64,000 bases of DNA from Massilia soli (GCF_016809835.1 NZ_JAFBIL020000008.1:62001-126000); one strand, 5' to 3'; counted from the stretch's first letter, positions 49,599-58,758 are shown. The notes: generated by a model not told the origin, from the letters alone. Numbers and translations are program-made.

Positions 49599-50315
49599 CT
49601 ATTTCAATCGGAAAATCATATCAACCGGCTGGGCGAGCTTGACGATATCGATCGCCAGCAAGTCCTTCCGGTTGTACGCGCTTCGGGTTCCCGCGCCGGA
49701 GTAGCGCGTATCGCTTGGCGCCAGGCCCATGGCCCGGCTCAGGTTCTTCAGGTCGCCAAGGGTCACTGCGGTGACGGCGCCCAGCTTCATCCCGGCTCCC
49801 TTCGCCATCGCGGTCGCCTTGCGGCGCGCCGTGGCCATCGCCTGCGCGACCAGCTCCGACTCCACCTTCTCGCGCTCGGTGGTGTCGAACGACGTCGCGA
49901 AACCGTCGAGGTTCGGCATGTCGACCAGTGGGCCAAGCAGTTCGGCCCATTTGTACAGGTTCGCAATCTTGATATGCACGCCCGAACGCAGGTCGTAGAC
50001 GGGCACGCCAGCAGTGGCGTCGGCGCCCTTCTTCAGATCCTTGCGGATGTCCCTGATCTCGACATCGTCGCCTGGCACGCCGAGCCCCTCGGCCAGCGCG
50101 CGGATCTGCGCGATACGGGTTTCAACAACCGCCCGCGCTGCGGCCGGGTCGGTATCGCTGGCAATGATTTCAAAATCGATTTCGCCGACGTCCGGCATCA
50201 CACTGGTTGCGCCGGTGCCGCTGGCGTGCACGAACGGGTAAGCCGGCAGGTCCGAGGCAATGGCTGAGACCGGGACAGCGCTCAGCGCAACGAGGAAAGC
50301 GACGATCTTGAACAT
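49599..50315 (-). CDS. SIMPL-domain (DUF541) periplasmic protein
   Basis: This 238-residue secreted protein has a signal peptide ending near SAIAS and a SIMPL (DUF541) domain. Start MFKIVAFLV drops five residues of a longer frame. SIMPL proteins are of uncertain function, often linked to oxidative stress. It is divergent from the BlaI gene and shares the operator region. Confidence 0.85.
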   Translation of the reverse strand: MFKIVAFLVALSAVPVSAIASDLPAYPFVHASGTGATSVMPDVGEIDFEIIASDTDPAAARAVVETRIAQIRALAEGLGVPGDDVEIRDIRKDLKKGADATAGVPVYDLRSGVHIKIANLYKWAELLGPLVDMPNLDGFATSFDTTEREKVESELVAQAMATARRKATAMAKGAGMKLGAVTAVTLGDLKNLSRAMGLAPSDTRYSGAGTRSAYNRKDLLAIDIVKLAQPVDMIFRLK

Positions 50316-50365
50316 GGAATCTCCAGGCAATTTAGGGTTGTCGAAAAGCCGCAGGATAGTTTATG

Positions 50366-50381
50366 TAGACAACATTGTCTA
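50366..50381. promoter_or_regulatory. BlaI-type operator 1
   Basis: TAGACAACATTGTCTA is a palindrome with 7-bp arms around a 2-bp centre. It sits between the SIMPL gene and the BlaI gene and shares the preceding TTATG with operator 2. TAGACA-N4-TGTCTA resembles the operators of BlaI/MecI-class repressors. Confidence 0.8.
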
Positions 50382-50419
50382 TTGATTTGAGTGCGGCAAA
50401 GTATTGCATGAAAATTATG

Positions 50420-50435
50420 TAGACAACCATGTCTA
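50420..50435. promoter_or_regulatory. BlaI-type operator 2
   Basis: TAGACAACCATGTCTA is a palindrome with arms TAGACA/TGTCTA and again a preceding TTATG, centred 54 bp from operator 1. It lies 42 bp upstream of the BlaI start and probably overlaps its promoter. Confidence 0.8.
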
Positions 50436-50476
50436 GACAGACTAATCTACGACATATCGCGATTTGAGAGACTGCC

Positions 50477-50860
50477 ATGCCCAAGACCCCCGCCACCCCC
50501 AAGCCGACCGCCGCCGAACTGGATCTGCTCCAGGTCCTGTGGCCGCTCGGTGCGGCGACCGCCAAGCAGGTGCACCAGGAAATCCAGAAGCAGCGCCCCG
50601 ATGTGACCTACGCCACGGTGCTGCGCCTGATGCAGATCATGCATACCAAAGGCATCCTGATCCGGGACGAGAGCGAACGTTCGCACGTGTACGCACCGGC
50701 CCAGGCGCAGGATTCACTACAAACCAATTTGCTGAAGGACTTGATCCAGAAAGCATTCGCCGGCTCTGCCAAAGCGCTCGTCCTGGCGGCGCTACGCAGC
50801 GGCATTTCCAAAAAAGAGCGTGAAGAGATCGAAAAGCTGTTGAAGGAGGACGACAAATGA
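50477..50860 (+). CDS. BlaI/MecI/CopY-family transcriptional repressor
   Basis: This 127-residue winged-helix repressor has LDLLQVLWPLGAATAKQVHQEIQ and VTYATVLRLMQIMHTKGIL, the BlaI family core. It is cleaved or displaced when the neighbouring M56 protease is activated. The two upstream palindromes are its likely operators, giving autoregulation. It overlaps the M56 gene by 4 bp. Confidence 0.93.
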   Translation: MPKTPATPKPTAAELDLLQVLWPLGAATAKQVHQEIQKQRPDVTYATVLRLMQIMHTKGILIRDESERSHVYAPAQAQDSLQTNLLKDLIQKAFAGSAKALVLAALRSGISKKEREEIEKLLKEDDK

Positions 50861-52119
50861 GCTCGTACGCATCGTTAGCGATTAGCAACCTTGGCTGGAC
50901 GCTGGTCCATTTTCTCTGGCAAGGCCTGCTGCTCGGCTGCGCCACTGCAGTACTGCTGACCCTGATGCGCAATGCGCGGCCGGAACATCGCTATACGGTC
51001 GCCTGCACCGCCTTGTTCATGTGCCTGGCCTGGCCCGCGGCCGAATTTGCCGTTCGCATGCAGGACGCTGCCGCACTGATGACAATCGCGACGCCTGCCG
51101 GAGGATGGGCTAATGCGCCGGGCAATCGCCCTGAAAGCATCATGGCTTATTTGCAAAGCAACCTGAGCTGGGTGGTCGCGCTGTGGGCGGTGTGCTCCAG
51201 CGTGCTTGCGGCACGGATTGCTCTCGGTCTACTGTGGGTAAAGCGTGCCGAGCAGCGTTACGCCGGCAACGTCGAATGGCAGGCAAAACTCGACAGGATG
51301 TCGGCGCAGTTTGGTCTCACCCGCAAGGTCCGCTTGCGCGTGGTTGAGCACCTTGCCAGCCCGATTACCGCAGGATGGTTGCGCCCGGTCGTGCTGATTC
51401 CCGCTTCGCTGATCACGGGCATGCCGGCGCATCTGCTCGAGGCGCTGCTGGCGCATGAGCTGGCGCACGTGCGCCGCCTCGACTATCTCGTCAATCTCGG
51501 CCAGAACGTGGTCGAGACACTGCTGTTCTATCACCCTGCCGTGTGGTGGATTTCCGGCCGCATCCGTGATGAACGCGAACAAATTGCAGACGATATCGCT
51601 GCAACACAACTGGGCGAGCCGCGCAGGCTGGCGCTTGCCCTGTCGGAGCTGGAGCGTTTCCAGTTCTCATCACATCACCTGGCCCAAGCAGCCAATGGAG
51701 GAGACCTTATGACCCGTATCAAACGCCTGATCCGCCCTGACACCCAAGCGCTGAACTGGAAGGCTGCGATTCCTGTGCTCGGCCTGGCTGCCGCATGCCT
51801 GAGTGTGTACGCCAATGCGGCGCCGGACGCCAATAAAGCCGCGAAAACGCATGCCGTTGTTGATTTCAAGTCCTGCGTCAAGCCGCAATACCCGGCTGAG
51901 TCATTGAAAGCTGGGAACCAGGGGACCGTAACGCTGAAGTTCCTGGTCGGCGTGGACGGCAAAGCGAAGGATTCGGCAATTGTCACCAGTAGTGGCTTTG
52001 CGCCAATGGACGAGGCCGCCCGCACCGCGATCGCGAAGTGCAGCTTCAAGCCCGCAAGCGTCGCCGGCCAGCCGGTCGAAGATTGGGCAATGATGAAATA
52101 CGTCTGGACGCTGAAGTAG
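50857..52119 (+). CDS. M56 (BlaR1-like) metallopeptidase fused to TonB domain
   Basis: This 420-residue membrane zinc protease has several N-terminal helices and HExxH (His200-Glu201, His204) in LLAHELAHVRRLDY. The region after about 320 (VDFKSCVKPQYPAESLKAGNQG) is a TonB C-terminal domain, in place of the penicillin-binding sensor of classical BlaR1. It presumably senses a periplasmic signal and controls the BlaI repressor. The TonB part may contact an outer-membrane receptor. Confidence 0.9.
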   Translation: MSSYASLAISNLGWTLVHFLWQGLLLGCATAVLLTLMRNARPEHRYTVACTALFMCLAWPAAEFAVRMQDAAALMTIATPAGGWANAPGNRPESIMAYLQSNLSWVVALWAVCSSVLAARIALGLLWVKRAEQRYAGNVEWQAKLDRMSAQFGLTRKVRLRVVEHLASPITAGWLRPVVLIPASLITGMPAHLLEALLAHELAHVRRLDYLVNLGQNVVETLLFYHPAVWWISGRIRDEREQIADDIAATQLGEPRRLALALSELERFQFSSHHLAQAANGGDLMTRIKRLIRPDTQALNWKAAIPVLGLAAACLSVYANAAPDANKAAKTHAVVDFKSCVKPQYPAESLKAGNQGTVTLKFLVGVDGKAKDSAIVTSSGFAPMDEAARTAIAKCSFKPASVAGQPVEDWAMMKYVWTLK

Positions 52120-52137
52120 ACGTCGAGAAAAAAATGC

Positions 52138-52311
52138 GATGTCACCGTTAAGCGTGGAATTTAATACGTCGTTCCCGCGCAGGCGGGAATCCATACTGCA
52201 GCCGCGCGGTGAGGTCATTTTCGCGCTCACAGCCTCCTCAGTATGGGTTCCCGCATGTGCGGGAACGACGTCGTAGTGGCAACTGCGCCTTCCACACTCA
52301 ACGGTGACATC
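52138..52311. repeat. Mosaic inverted-repeat element (MITE- or REPIN-like)
   Basis: Outer 22-bp arms (52138-52159 and 52290-52311) are inverted with about 20 matches. Inside lie inverted copies of a second palindromic repeat, CGTTCCCGCGCAGGCGGGAA and its partner ending in GCGGGAACGACG. The element starts 18 bp after the M56 stop and ends next to the scoB terminator. Its REP core differs from the GTAGGGCGGA family. Confidence 0.8.
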
Positions 52312-52312
52312 A

Positions 52313-52343
52313 AAAAAAACGGGGTGCATTGTTGCACCCCGTT
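52313..52343. terminator. Bidirectional terminator between M56 and scoB genes
   Basis: AAAACGGGGTGCA and TGCACCCCGTTT pair around a short loop, with an A run on the left. It fits a rho-independent terminator of scoB (minus strand) and could also end the M56 transcript. Confidence 0.8.
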
Positions 52344-52362
52344 TCTCCTTACTGCCCAGTCA

Positions 52363-53013
52363 TTACACCGCGCTGATATCCAGCTTCGCCTGCGTTGCCT
52401 CGACCACCTCTTCCTTCGTCACGCCAGGCGCCAATTCCACCAGTTTCAGGCCGCCTTCAGTCACTTCGATGACACCCAGGTCGGTGATGATCAGGTCCAC
52501 CACGGCCACGCCGGTCAGCGGCAGGTCGCAGTTGTGCAGGATTTTCGGCGACGTGCTGCCATCCTTGGCGGTGGCCACATGCTCCATCACCACGACCACG
52601 CGCTTGACGCCGGCGACCAGGTCCATCGCGCCGCCCATGCCCTTGACCATCTTGCCTGGAATCATCCAGTTGGCCAGGTCACCCTTTTCCGACACTTGCA
52701 TCGCGCCGAGGATCGCCAGGTTGATCTTGCCGCCGCGGATCATGCCGAAGGAATCGGCCGAGCTGAAGTAGGCCGAGCCAGGAAGCGCCGTCACGGTCTG
52801 CTTGCCTGCGTTGATCAGGTCGGCGTCCACTTCCGCTTCGGTCGGGAACGGGCCGATGCCGAGCAGGCCGTTTTCCGATTGCAGGAACACTTCAATGTCT
52901 TGCGGCACATAGTTTGCCACCAGGGTCGGCAGGCCGATGCCCAGGTTCACGTAGTAACCGTCTTGCAGTTCTTTCGCCGCGCGTGCGGCCATTTGATCAC
53001 GAGTCCATGCCAT
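52363..53013 (-). CDS. scoB: Succinyl-CoA:3-ketoacid CoA-transferase subunit B
   Basis: The 216-residue beta subunit of the heterodimeric CoA-transferase activates acetoacetate with succinyl-CoA. The catalytic glutamate is Glu47 in FLQSENG. It lies 20 bp after scoA. It acts with the hydroxybutyrate dehydrogenase in ketone-body and polyhydroxybutyrate use. Confidence 0.95.
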   Translation of the reverse strand: MAWTRDQMAARAAKELQDGYYVNLGIGLPTLVANYVPQDIEVFLQSENGLLGIGPFPTEAEVDADLINAGKQTVTALPGSAYFSSADSFGMIRGGKINLAILGAMQVSEKGDLANWMIPGKMVKGMGGAMDLVAGVKRVVVVMEHVATAKDGSTSPKILHNCDLPLTGVAVVDLIITDLGVIEVTEGGLKLVELAPGVTKEEVVEATQAKLDISAV

Positions 53014-53033
53014 GTTCGTCTCCGGATTCTGTT

Positions 53034-53732
53034 TTAGTTGGCACGCACGGTGCGCTGTTCGATGCGCTTTTCCGGCGTTGGGTTGACGACGATGCGGTGC
53101 ACGAAGATGCTCGGCAGATGCACCTGGTCCGGATCGATCTCGCCGACTTCAACCAGCTTCTCGACTTCGACAACGGTAATCTTGCCCGCCTGCGCGACGT
53201 TCGGATTGAAGTTGCGCGCGGTTTTGCGGAACACCAGGTTGCCGGCGCGGTCTGCCATATAGGCCTTGACCAGCGAGACATCGGCCACCAGGCTGCGCTC
53301 CATCACATACTGTTCGCCGTCGAATTCGCGCACTTCCTTGCCGTCGGCGACAATGGTGCCGACACCGGTCTTGGTAAAGAACGCCGGGATGCCAGCGCCG
53401 CCTGCGCGCAGCTTTTCAGCCAGCGTGCCTTGCGGGGTGAATTCCAGCTCCAGTTCGCCGGCCAGGTACTGGCGCGCGAACTCCTTGTTTTCGCCCACGT
53501 AGGACGAAATCATTTTTTTGATCTGGCGCGTGGTCAGCAGTTGGCCGAGGCCGAAGTCGTCGACGCCGGCGTTGTTCGAGATGGCGGTCAGGCCGGTGAC
53601 GCCGGAATCGCGCAGCGCGAGGATCAGCGCTTCCGGAATCCCGCACAAACCGAAGCCGCCGACCGCGATGGTCTGGCCGTCTTTGACGATGCCCGCCAGC
53701 GCGGAAGCCGCATCAGGATAAACTTTATTCAT
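53034..53732 (-). CDS. scoA: Succinyl-CoA:3-ketoacid CoA-transferase subunit A
   Basis: The 232-residue alpha subunit binds CoA through the glycine-rich [10 protein letters not shown] near the N-terminus. It carries the family [20 protein letters not shown] region. It precedes scoB in a two-gene operon. An inverted repeat just upstream may be regulatory. Confidence 0.95.
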   Translation of the reverse strand: MNKVYPDAASALAGIVKDGQTIAVGGFGLCGIPEALILALRDSGVTGLTAISNNAGVDDFGLGQLLTTRQIKKMISSYVGENKEFARQYLAGELELEFTPQGTLAEKLRAGGAGIPAFFTKTGVGTIVADGKEVREFDGEQYVMERSLVADVSLVKAYMADRAGNLVFRKTARNFNPNVAQAGKITVVEVEKLVEVGEIDPDQVHLPSIFVHRIVVNPTPEKRIEQRTVRAN

Positions 53733-53757
53733 TCCTGTGTCCCTTATTATGGTTAAC

Positions 53758-53777
53758 TGCTGAGTAGATTCTCAGCA
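53758..53777. promoter_or_regulatory. Inverted repeat upstream of scoA
   Basis: TGCTGAG and CTCAGCA (7 bp each) flank a 6-bp spacer. It lies 26 bp upstream of the scoA start, in the divergent gap to the PAS-LuxR gene. It is a candidate operator, but such short repeats also occur by chance. Confidence 0.4.
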
Positions 53778-53856
53778 TAAAATACGTCAGCTAAAAGCAC
53801 AATACCGTAGAAATACTCGAACGCCCTCAACCCCGCCGTGCCTTAATGCTTATCAG

Positions 53857-54417
53857 ATGACCGTATCCTACGCTATTGATTACGAAACCATTTTCAAGCA
53901 CGCGCCCGTTGGCATGTGCATCTCGGTCAATCGCGTGATTCAATCGTGCAATGACGCGCTGACCTCGATGTTTGGCTACGGCCATGCGGAGCTCGACGGC
54001 GAGTCTTTCCAGGTCCTGTATCCGACGATGGATGAGTTCCTGCGCACCGGCGACCGGATCATTCCGATCATGAATGCCAAAGGCCGCTATTCGGATGAAC
54101 GCATCATGCGCAGGAACAATGGTGAATTGTTCTGGTGCCACGTCAGCGGCCGCGCGCTTGATCCGAAAGACCCGCTGGGCGCGGGCGTGTGGACGTTCGA
54201 GGATGTCAGCGAGAAGCGCCCTGTCACTGCCGAACTGACCCCGCGCGAGCGCGAAATCGCCGCCCTGCTGGTGGAAGGCAAGACCAGCAAGATCATCGCC
54301 CGCGATACCGGCCTGAGCCCCCGCACGGTGGAAATGCACCGCGCCAAGCTGATGCGCAAATTCAGCGCCGCGACCTCGTCGGAACTGGTCCACAAGCTGG
54401 TTGGCGTTTCGCGCTGA
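53857..54417 (+). CDS. PAS-LuxR transcriptional regulator
   Basis: This 186-residue regulator has an N-terminal PAS domain (about 8-120: FKHAPVGMCISVNRVIQSCNDALTSMFGY and GELFWCHVSGRALDP) and a C-terminal LuxR helix-turn-helix (LTPREREIAALLVEGKTSKIIARDTGLSPRTVEMHRAKLM). It has no receiver domain, so the PAS ligand must provide the signal. It is divergent from scoAB and may regulate it. Confidence 0.92.
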   Translation: MTVSYAIDYETIFKHAPVGMCISVNRVIQSCNDALTSMFGYGHAELDGESFQVLYPTMDEFLRTGDRIIPIMNAKGRYSDERIMRRNNGELFWCHVSGRALDPKDPLGAGVWTFEDVSEKRPVTAELTPREREIAALLVEGKTSKIIARDTGLSPRTVEMHRAKLMRKFSAATSSELVHKLVGVSR

Positions 54418-54421
54418 GCCG

Positions 54422-54631
54422 ATGAAATTCGATATCTACGGGCGGTTTCAGATTGAGGTCAGGCGCGAGAATGACGCCTGGGAGGCGTACCGCCTTGAGC
54501 CGGGCAAGCGGGCCAAAGTCGATGAACTGATCATTCCCGCTGCGCTCGACGCCGACGAGATCGCCACCTACCTGGATGACATTTACCATGAAATGGCAGG
54601 CGTCGGCCAGAACGTGACGCTGATCGCCTGA
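54422..54631 (+). CDS. Small conserved protein (DUF7661-like)
   Basis: This 69-residue acidic protein begins MKFDIYGRFQIEVRREND, matching a small conserved proteobacterial family of unknown function. It starts 4 bp after the PAS-LuxR stop and is probably co-transcribed with it. It has no membrane segment or catalytic motif. Confidence 0.75.
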   Translation: MKFDIYGRFQIEVRRENDAWEAYRLEPGKRAKVDELIIPAALDADEIATYLDDIYHEMAGVGQNVTLIA

Positions 54632-54655
54632 GCAATCTCCGCCGACAACAGGACC

Positions 54656-55081
54656 CTAGTTTGTCCTCGCGGCAGGCAGCAGCTGTCGCAGGCCATCGGG
54701 CAACGGCGCCGACTTCTCCGCGGGGAAATTAACCCAGACGACTTTAGCCCCGCCCTCCGAATGCAGCACGCCGGCCTGGCCATCATCGCCGACCAGCCTG
54801 ATCTCGTAATACGTCTCGAAGCTCGACCGGCCGGCCGGCCCCACCAGCGTGGTGACCTCGATTTCGCCGGGATACTTCAGCTGTTTGATGAAGGTACAGT
54901 GCGCGTTGACAATGACCGGCCCCTCGCCTTCCGGGTTCGGCAGGCATTCGATCGATTCAAGCCACGCGATGCGTGCCTGCTCCGTATAGCGGAAGTAGAC
55001 GGTGTTGTTGACATGGCCCATGGCGTCCATGTCGCCCCAGCGGATCGGCATCCGCATCGTGTGGACGAGCTTCTTCGTCAT
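54656..55081 (-). CDS. 4-hydroxybenzoyl-CoA-thioesterase-family protein
   Basis: This 141-residue hot-dog thioesterase has RWGDMDAMGHVNNTVYFRY, with the active-site aspartate near residue 17. It overlaps the upstream SDR gene by 4 bp, suggesting a two-gene operon for acyl-CoA metabolism. The acyl substrate is unknown. Confidence 0.9.
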   Translation of the reverse strand: MTKKLVHTMRMPIRWGDMDAMGHVNNTVYFRYTEQARIAWLESIECLPNPEGEGPVIVNAHCTFIKQLKYPGEIEVTTLVGPAGRSSFETYYEIRLVGDDGQAGVLHSEGGAKVVWVNFPAEKSAPLPDGLRQLLPAARTN

Positions 55082-55854
55082 TGCGCCATCATGCCGTCGT
55101 CGGCGGTAATGATCGCGCCGTTGATGAAGTGCGACTCTTCGGCCGCCAGCAACAGCAGCAAACCGTCGAGGTCTTCCGGCTTGCCCGGACGCTTGCGCGG
55201 CAACATGTCGATCAGCTTCTTGCCTTGCTCGGTCGCGAAATATTCCTCGTTGATCTCGGTCGAGATATAGCCCGGGCAAATCGCGTTGACATTGATGTTG
55301 TACTTGCCCCACTCGACCGCCATCGCCTTGGTCATCTGCACCACGCCAGCCTTGCTCATGCAGTAGACGCCAATTTGCGGCAGCACGCGCAGGCCCGCTA
55401 CGGAGGCGATGTTGATGATGCGGTGCTGTTTTTTCGGGTCGCCCTTGGCGCGCTGGATCATGCGTTTGGCCGCCTGCTGCGCGACAAAGAACGATCCGCG
55501 TAGATTGGTGTCCATCACATACGCGTAGTCTTCGGGGCTGACGTCCAGCAAGCGCTGGGTGGTCGAGACACCGGAGTTGTTGACCAGGATGTCGATCGGG
55601 CCGGCTTCCGTCTCGGCGTGCGCCAGCGCTGACTTAATGCTGGCAAGGTCGGTCACATCGAGCGTCACCACGTGGGCGGCGCCGCCGTCGGCTTCGATCT
55701 CGGCACGCAATTCCTTGAGGCGGTCGACCCGGCGCGAGGCCAGCACCACCTGGGCCCCGGCGCCGGCCAGCGCCTTGGCGAAGCGCGCTCCCAGCCCGCT
55801 CGAGGCGCCGGTGACAAGTGCAATTTTTCCTTCAAAATTTACTTCAATGCCCAC
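55078..55854 (-). CDS. Short-chain dehydrogenase/reductase (FabG-like), GTG start
   Basis: This 258-residue SDR starts at a GTG behind an AGGGAG ribosome binding site; a longer frame lacks this. TGASSGLG is the cofactor motif, NNSG replaces the usual NNAG, and YCMSK holds the catalytic Tyr and Lys. It may reduce a 3-ketoacyl substrate together with the coupled thioesterase. Confidence 0.9.
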   Translation of the reverse strand: MGIEVNFEGKIALVTGASSGLGARFAKALAGAGAQVVLASRRVDRLKELRAEIEADGGAAHVVTLDVTDLASIKSALAHAETEAGPIDILVNNSGVSTTQRLLDVSPEDYAYVMDTNLRGSFFVAQQAAKRMIQRAKGDPKKQHRIINIASVAGLRVLPQIGVYCMSKAGVVQMTKAMAVEWGKYNINVNAICPGYISTEINEEYFATEQGKKLIDMLPRKRPGKPEDLDGLLLLLAAEESHFINGAIITADDGMMAQ

Positions 55855-56017
55855 GACTCGCTCCCTGTCGGATGTTCTTTTGAAAGCATAATCATTACAC
55901 AAATTATCAGTATTAGATTACTGCGTCTAATAAACCCCGTAAAATGCGGCCAAAGTTGCAATCTCATTCAAAAAGCCGCACACTCGTGCTTAAATTTTTC
56001 CTATCCTTGATCACACC

Positions 56018-57694
56018 ATGACAGAGCCCACCAACCTACTCGAACAATACGGCCCACGCGAAGCGATGGAGTACGACGTCGTGATCGTCGGCGGCGGCCC
56101 TGCAGGCTTGTCTGCGGCAATCAAAATCAAGCAGCTCGCTGCCGAACAAGGCAAGGAAGTCGGCGTCTGCCTGCTTGAAAAAGGCGGCGAACTTGGCGCC
56201 CACATTTTGTCCGGCGCCGTGATGGACCCGCGCGCGCTGACCGAGCTTATCCCGAACTGGAAAGAGCTGGGCGCGCCATTGAACACCGAAGTGTCCGAAG
56301 ACCGCGTGCTGTTCCTGACCGAGAAAAAGGCCTACCAGACCCCTGGCTTCATGGTCCCGGCGTGCTTCGAAAACCACGGCAACTACGTCATCTCGCTCGG
56401 CAACGTCGTGCGCTGGCTGGGCCAGCAGGCCGAGGCGCTGGGCGTTGAAATTTTCCCCGGCTTCCCTGCCGCCGAAATCCTGTACAACGACGATGGCTCG
56501 GTCAAGGGTGTCGCTACCGGCAACATGGGCGTCGACCATCACGGCAATCCGAAGGGCGACTTCCAGCTCGGCATGGAGCTGCACGCCAAGTACACGCTGT
56601 TCGCGGAAGGTTCGCGCGGCCACCTGGGCAAGCAGCTGATCGCCAAATACAAGCTCGACGAAGGCAAGGACCCCCAGTCCTACAGCATCGGCATCAAGGA
56701 ACTGTGGGAGATCGACCCAGCCAAGCATAAGCCGGGCCTGGTCATCCATACCACCGGCTGGCCGCTCAAGTCGGACACCTACGGCGGTTCGTTCCTGTAC
56801 CACATGGAAAACAACCAGGTGGTGGTCGGCTACGTCATCGGCCTGTCGTACGAAAACCCGTACCTGTCGCCGTACGAAGAATTCCAGCGCTACAAGACGC
56901 ATCCTGAAATCAGCACCTTCTTCGAGGGCGCCAAGCGCATCTCGTATGGCGCGCGCGCGATCACCGCCGGCGGCCTGCAAGCCCTGCCTAAGCTGGTATT
57001 CCCGGGCGGCGCGCTGATTGGCTGCGACGCCGGCTTCCTCAACATGAGCCGCATCAAGGGCAGCCACGCCGCGATCAAGACCGGCATGCTGGCCGCGGAA
57101 TCGGCATTTGCCGCGCTGGGCGAAGGACGCCAGTTCGACGAACTGGCCAGCTATCCGGCCGCATTCGAGAAATCGTGGCTGCACGACGAGCTGCACGTGG
57201 CGCGCAACGTCAAGCCATGGTTGTCGAAGGGCCTGTACCTCGGGTCCATCATGACCGGCATCGACCAGATCCTGTTCCGCGGCAAAGCGCCGTGGACCTT
57301 GCACCGCGATTACGCCGACCACGAGTGCCTGAAGCCTGCCGCCAACTACGCGCCGATCGTCTACCCGAAGCCGGACAACAAGCTGACCTTCGACCGCCTG
57401 TCATCGGTATTCATCTCCAACACCAACCACGCTGAAGACCAGCCGGTACACCTGACCTTGAAGAACGCCAGCATTCCGGTTAGCGTCAACCTGGCCAAGT
57501 ATGCCGGACCGGAAGCGCGCTACTGCCCTGCCGGCGTCTACGAATTCGTCAAGACCGACGAAGGCCAGGACCGCCTGCAGATCAACGCGCAGAACTGCGT
57601 GCACTGCAAGACCTGCGACATCAAGGACCCAACCCAGAACATCGTGTGGGTCACGCCGGAAGGCGGCGGCGGGCCCAACTACCCGAACATGTAA
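56018..57694 (+). CDS. Electron transfer flavoprotein-ubiquinone oxidoreductase
   Basis: The 558-residue ETF-QO passes electrons from ETF to the quinone pool in fatty- and amino-acid oxidation. The FAD motif is VVIGGGPAGLSAA-like (VIVGGGPAGLSAAI). The C-terminal [4Fe-4S] site is formed by CPAGVYEF with CVHCKTC. It is peripherally bound to the inner membrane. It is followed by an esterase after 11 bp. Confidence 0.96.
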   Translation: MTEPTNLLEQYGPREAMEYDVVIVGGGPAGLSAAIKIKQLAAEQGKEVGVCLLEKGGELGAHILSGAVMDPRALTELIPNWKELGAPLNTEVSEDRVLFLTEKKAYQTPGFMVPACFENHGNYVISLGNVVRWLGQQAEALGVEIFPGFPAAEILYNDDGSVKGVATGNMGVDHHGNPKGDFQLGMELHAKYTLFAEGSRGHLGKQLIAKYKLDEGKDPQSYSIGIKELWEIDPAKHKPGLVIHTTGWPLKSDTYGGSFLYHMENNQVVVGYVIGLSYENPYLSPYEEFQRYKTHPEISTFFEGAKRISYGARAITAGGLQALPKLVFPGGALIGCDAGFLNMSRIKGSHAAIKTGMLAAESAFAALGEGRQFDELASYPAAFEKSWLHDELHVARNVKPWLSKGLYLGSIMTGIDQILFRGKAPWTLHRDYADHECLKPAANYAPIVYPKPDNKLTFDRLSSVFISNTNHAEDQPVHLTLKNASIPVSVNLAKYAGPEARYCPAGVYEFVKTDEGQDRLQINAQNCVHCKTCDIKDPTQNIVWVTPEGGGGPNYPNM

Positions 57695-57705
57695 GCGGGC
57701 CGCCC

Positions 57706-58647
57706 ATGACGGCATTATTCGCGCGCCGGATCGTGCCGGTGCTGTTTTCAAGCGCCTGCGCGATCACCGCGCAGGCTGCCGACGATGGCCTGCGCACGGT
57801 CGTCATGCTCGACTACGCGTACAACGTTCACGCGGGGCAGACCTATGCCACGATGAGCGGACGCGACCTCAAGCTAGACCTCTACCTGCCCTCGTCGAAG
57901 CCGGCCGTGCCAGTGCCGGTACTGATCAATATCCACGGCGGCGGCTGGGTGTTCGGCTCGCGCGAAAGCAAGGCGCTGACCGCACTGCCTTACATGCAAA
58001 TGGGCTTTGCGGTGGTGAACATCGAATACCGGCTGGCCAAGACCGCGCTGGCGCCGGCGGCGGTGGAAGACGCGCTGTGCGCGCTGCAGTGGGTTGGGCG
58101 TAACGCCAAGAAGTATCACCTCGATACGGCCAGGGTGGTTGTGTCGGGCGATTCGGCGGGCGGCCACCTCGCGTTGACCACGGCGATGATCAAGCCCGAT
58201 TCGGAACTGACCAATCAGTGCGCCGCCAACGAACCGGCGTGGAGCGGACCGTATGCGAATGCCGCGCCGAAGGTGGCGGCGGTGGTGAACTGGTACGGAA
58301 TCACCGATGTGGCGGACATGCTGCAAGGCCCGAATATCCGTTCGTACGCGGTGGCGTGGTTTGGCAGCTTGCCGGGACGGATGGCGCTGGCGGCGCAGGT
58401 TTCGCCGCTAAGCCACGTGCGCGCGGGCGGGCCGGCGGTGCTGACCATTCATGGCGACGCCGATCCACTGGTACCGTATGCGCATGCGACGCGCCTGCAC
58501 GAGGCGCTGGACAAGGCCGGCGTGAAGAATGAGCTGATGACCATCAAGGGCGGCGGGCATGGCGGCTTCAGCGCGGAGCAGCAGGTCGACGCGTACGAGA
58601 AGATTCGCAGTTTCCTGCGCGGCCTGGGGATTGTGGCGGCGCCTTAA
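57706..58647 (+). CDS. Secreted alpha/beta hydrolase (esterase)
   Basis: This 313-residue protein with a signal peptide ending near AQA (about 24) has the oxyanion HGGG (77-80), nucleophile Ser150 in GDSAGG, Asp in HGDADPLVP and His in GGGHGGF. It resembles hormone-sensitive-lipase or feruloyl-esterase-like enzymes. The substrate is unknown. It may be co-transcribed with ETF-QO. Confidence 0.9.
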   Translation: MTALFARRIVPVLFSSACAITAQAADDGLRTVVMLDYAYNVHAGQTYATMSGRDLKLDLYLPSSKPAVPVPVLINIHGGGWVFGSRESKALTALPYMQMGFAVVNIEYRLAKTALAPAAVEDALCALQWVGRNAKKYHLDTARVVVSGDSAGGHLALTTAMIKPDSELTNQCAANEPAWSGPYANAAPKVAAVVNWYGITDVADMLQGPNIRSYAVAWFGSLPGRMALAAQVSPLSHVRAGGPAVLTIHGDADPLVPYAHATRLHEALDKAGVKNELMTIKGGGHGGFSAEQQVDAYEKIRSFLRGLGIVAAP

Positions 58648-58675
58648 GCAGGACGCGCGCGCGTCGTGCATGCAC

Positions 58676-58755
58676 GCGGATGCGGTCTCCGACCTTATCC
58701 GCCCTACGGCTGATGGCCATTCGTAGGGCGGATAAGCGCGACGCGCGCATCCGCC
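58676..58755. repeat. REPIN copy 4
   Basis: TTATCCGCCCTACGG (58695-58709) and CGTAGGGCGGATAAGCG (58723-58739) are inverted around a 13-bp spacer, with outer GCGGATGCG/CGCATCCGC arms. It is the least degraded copy of the RAYT-associated family and lies between a convergent esterase and GGDEF-EAL gene. Confidence 0.85.
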
Positions 58756-58758
58756 GAT

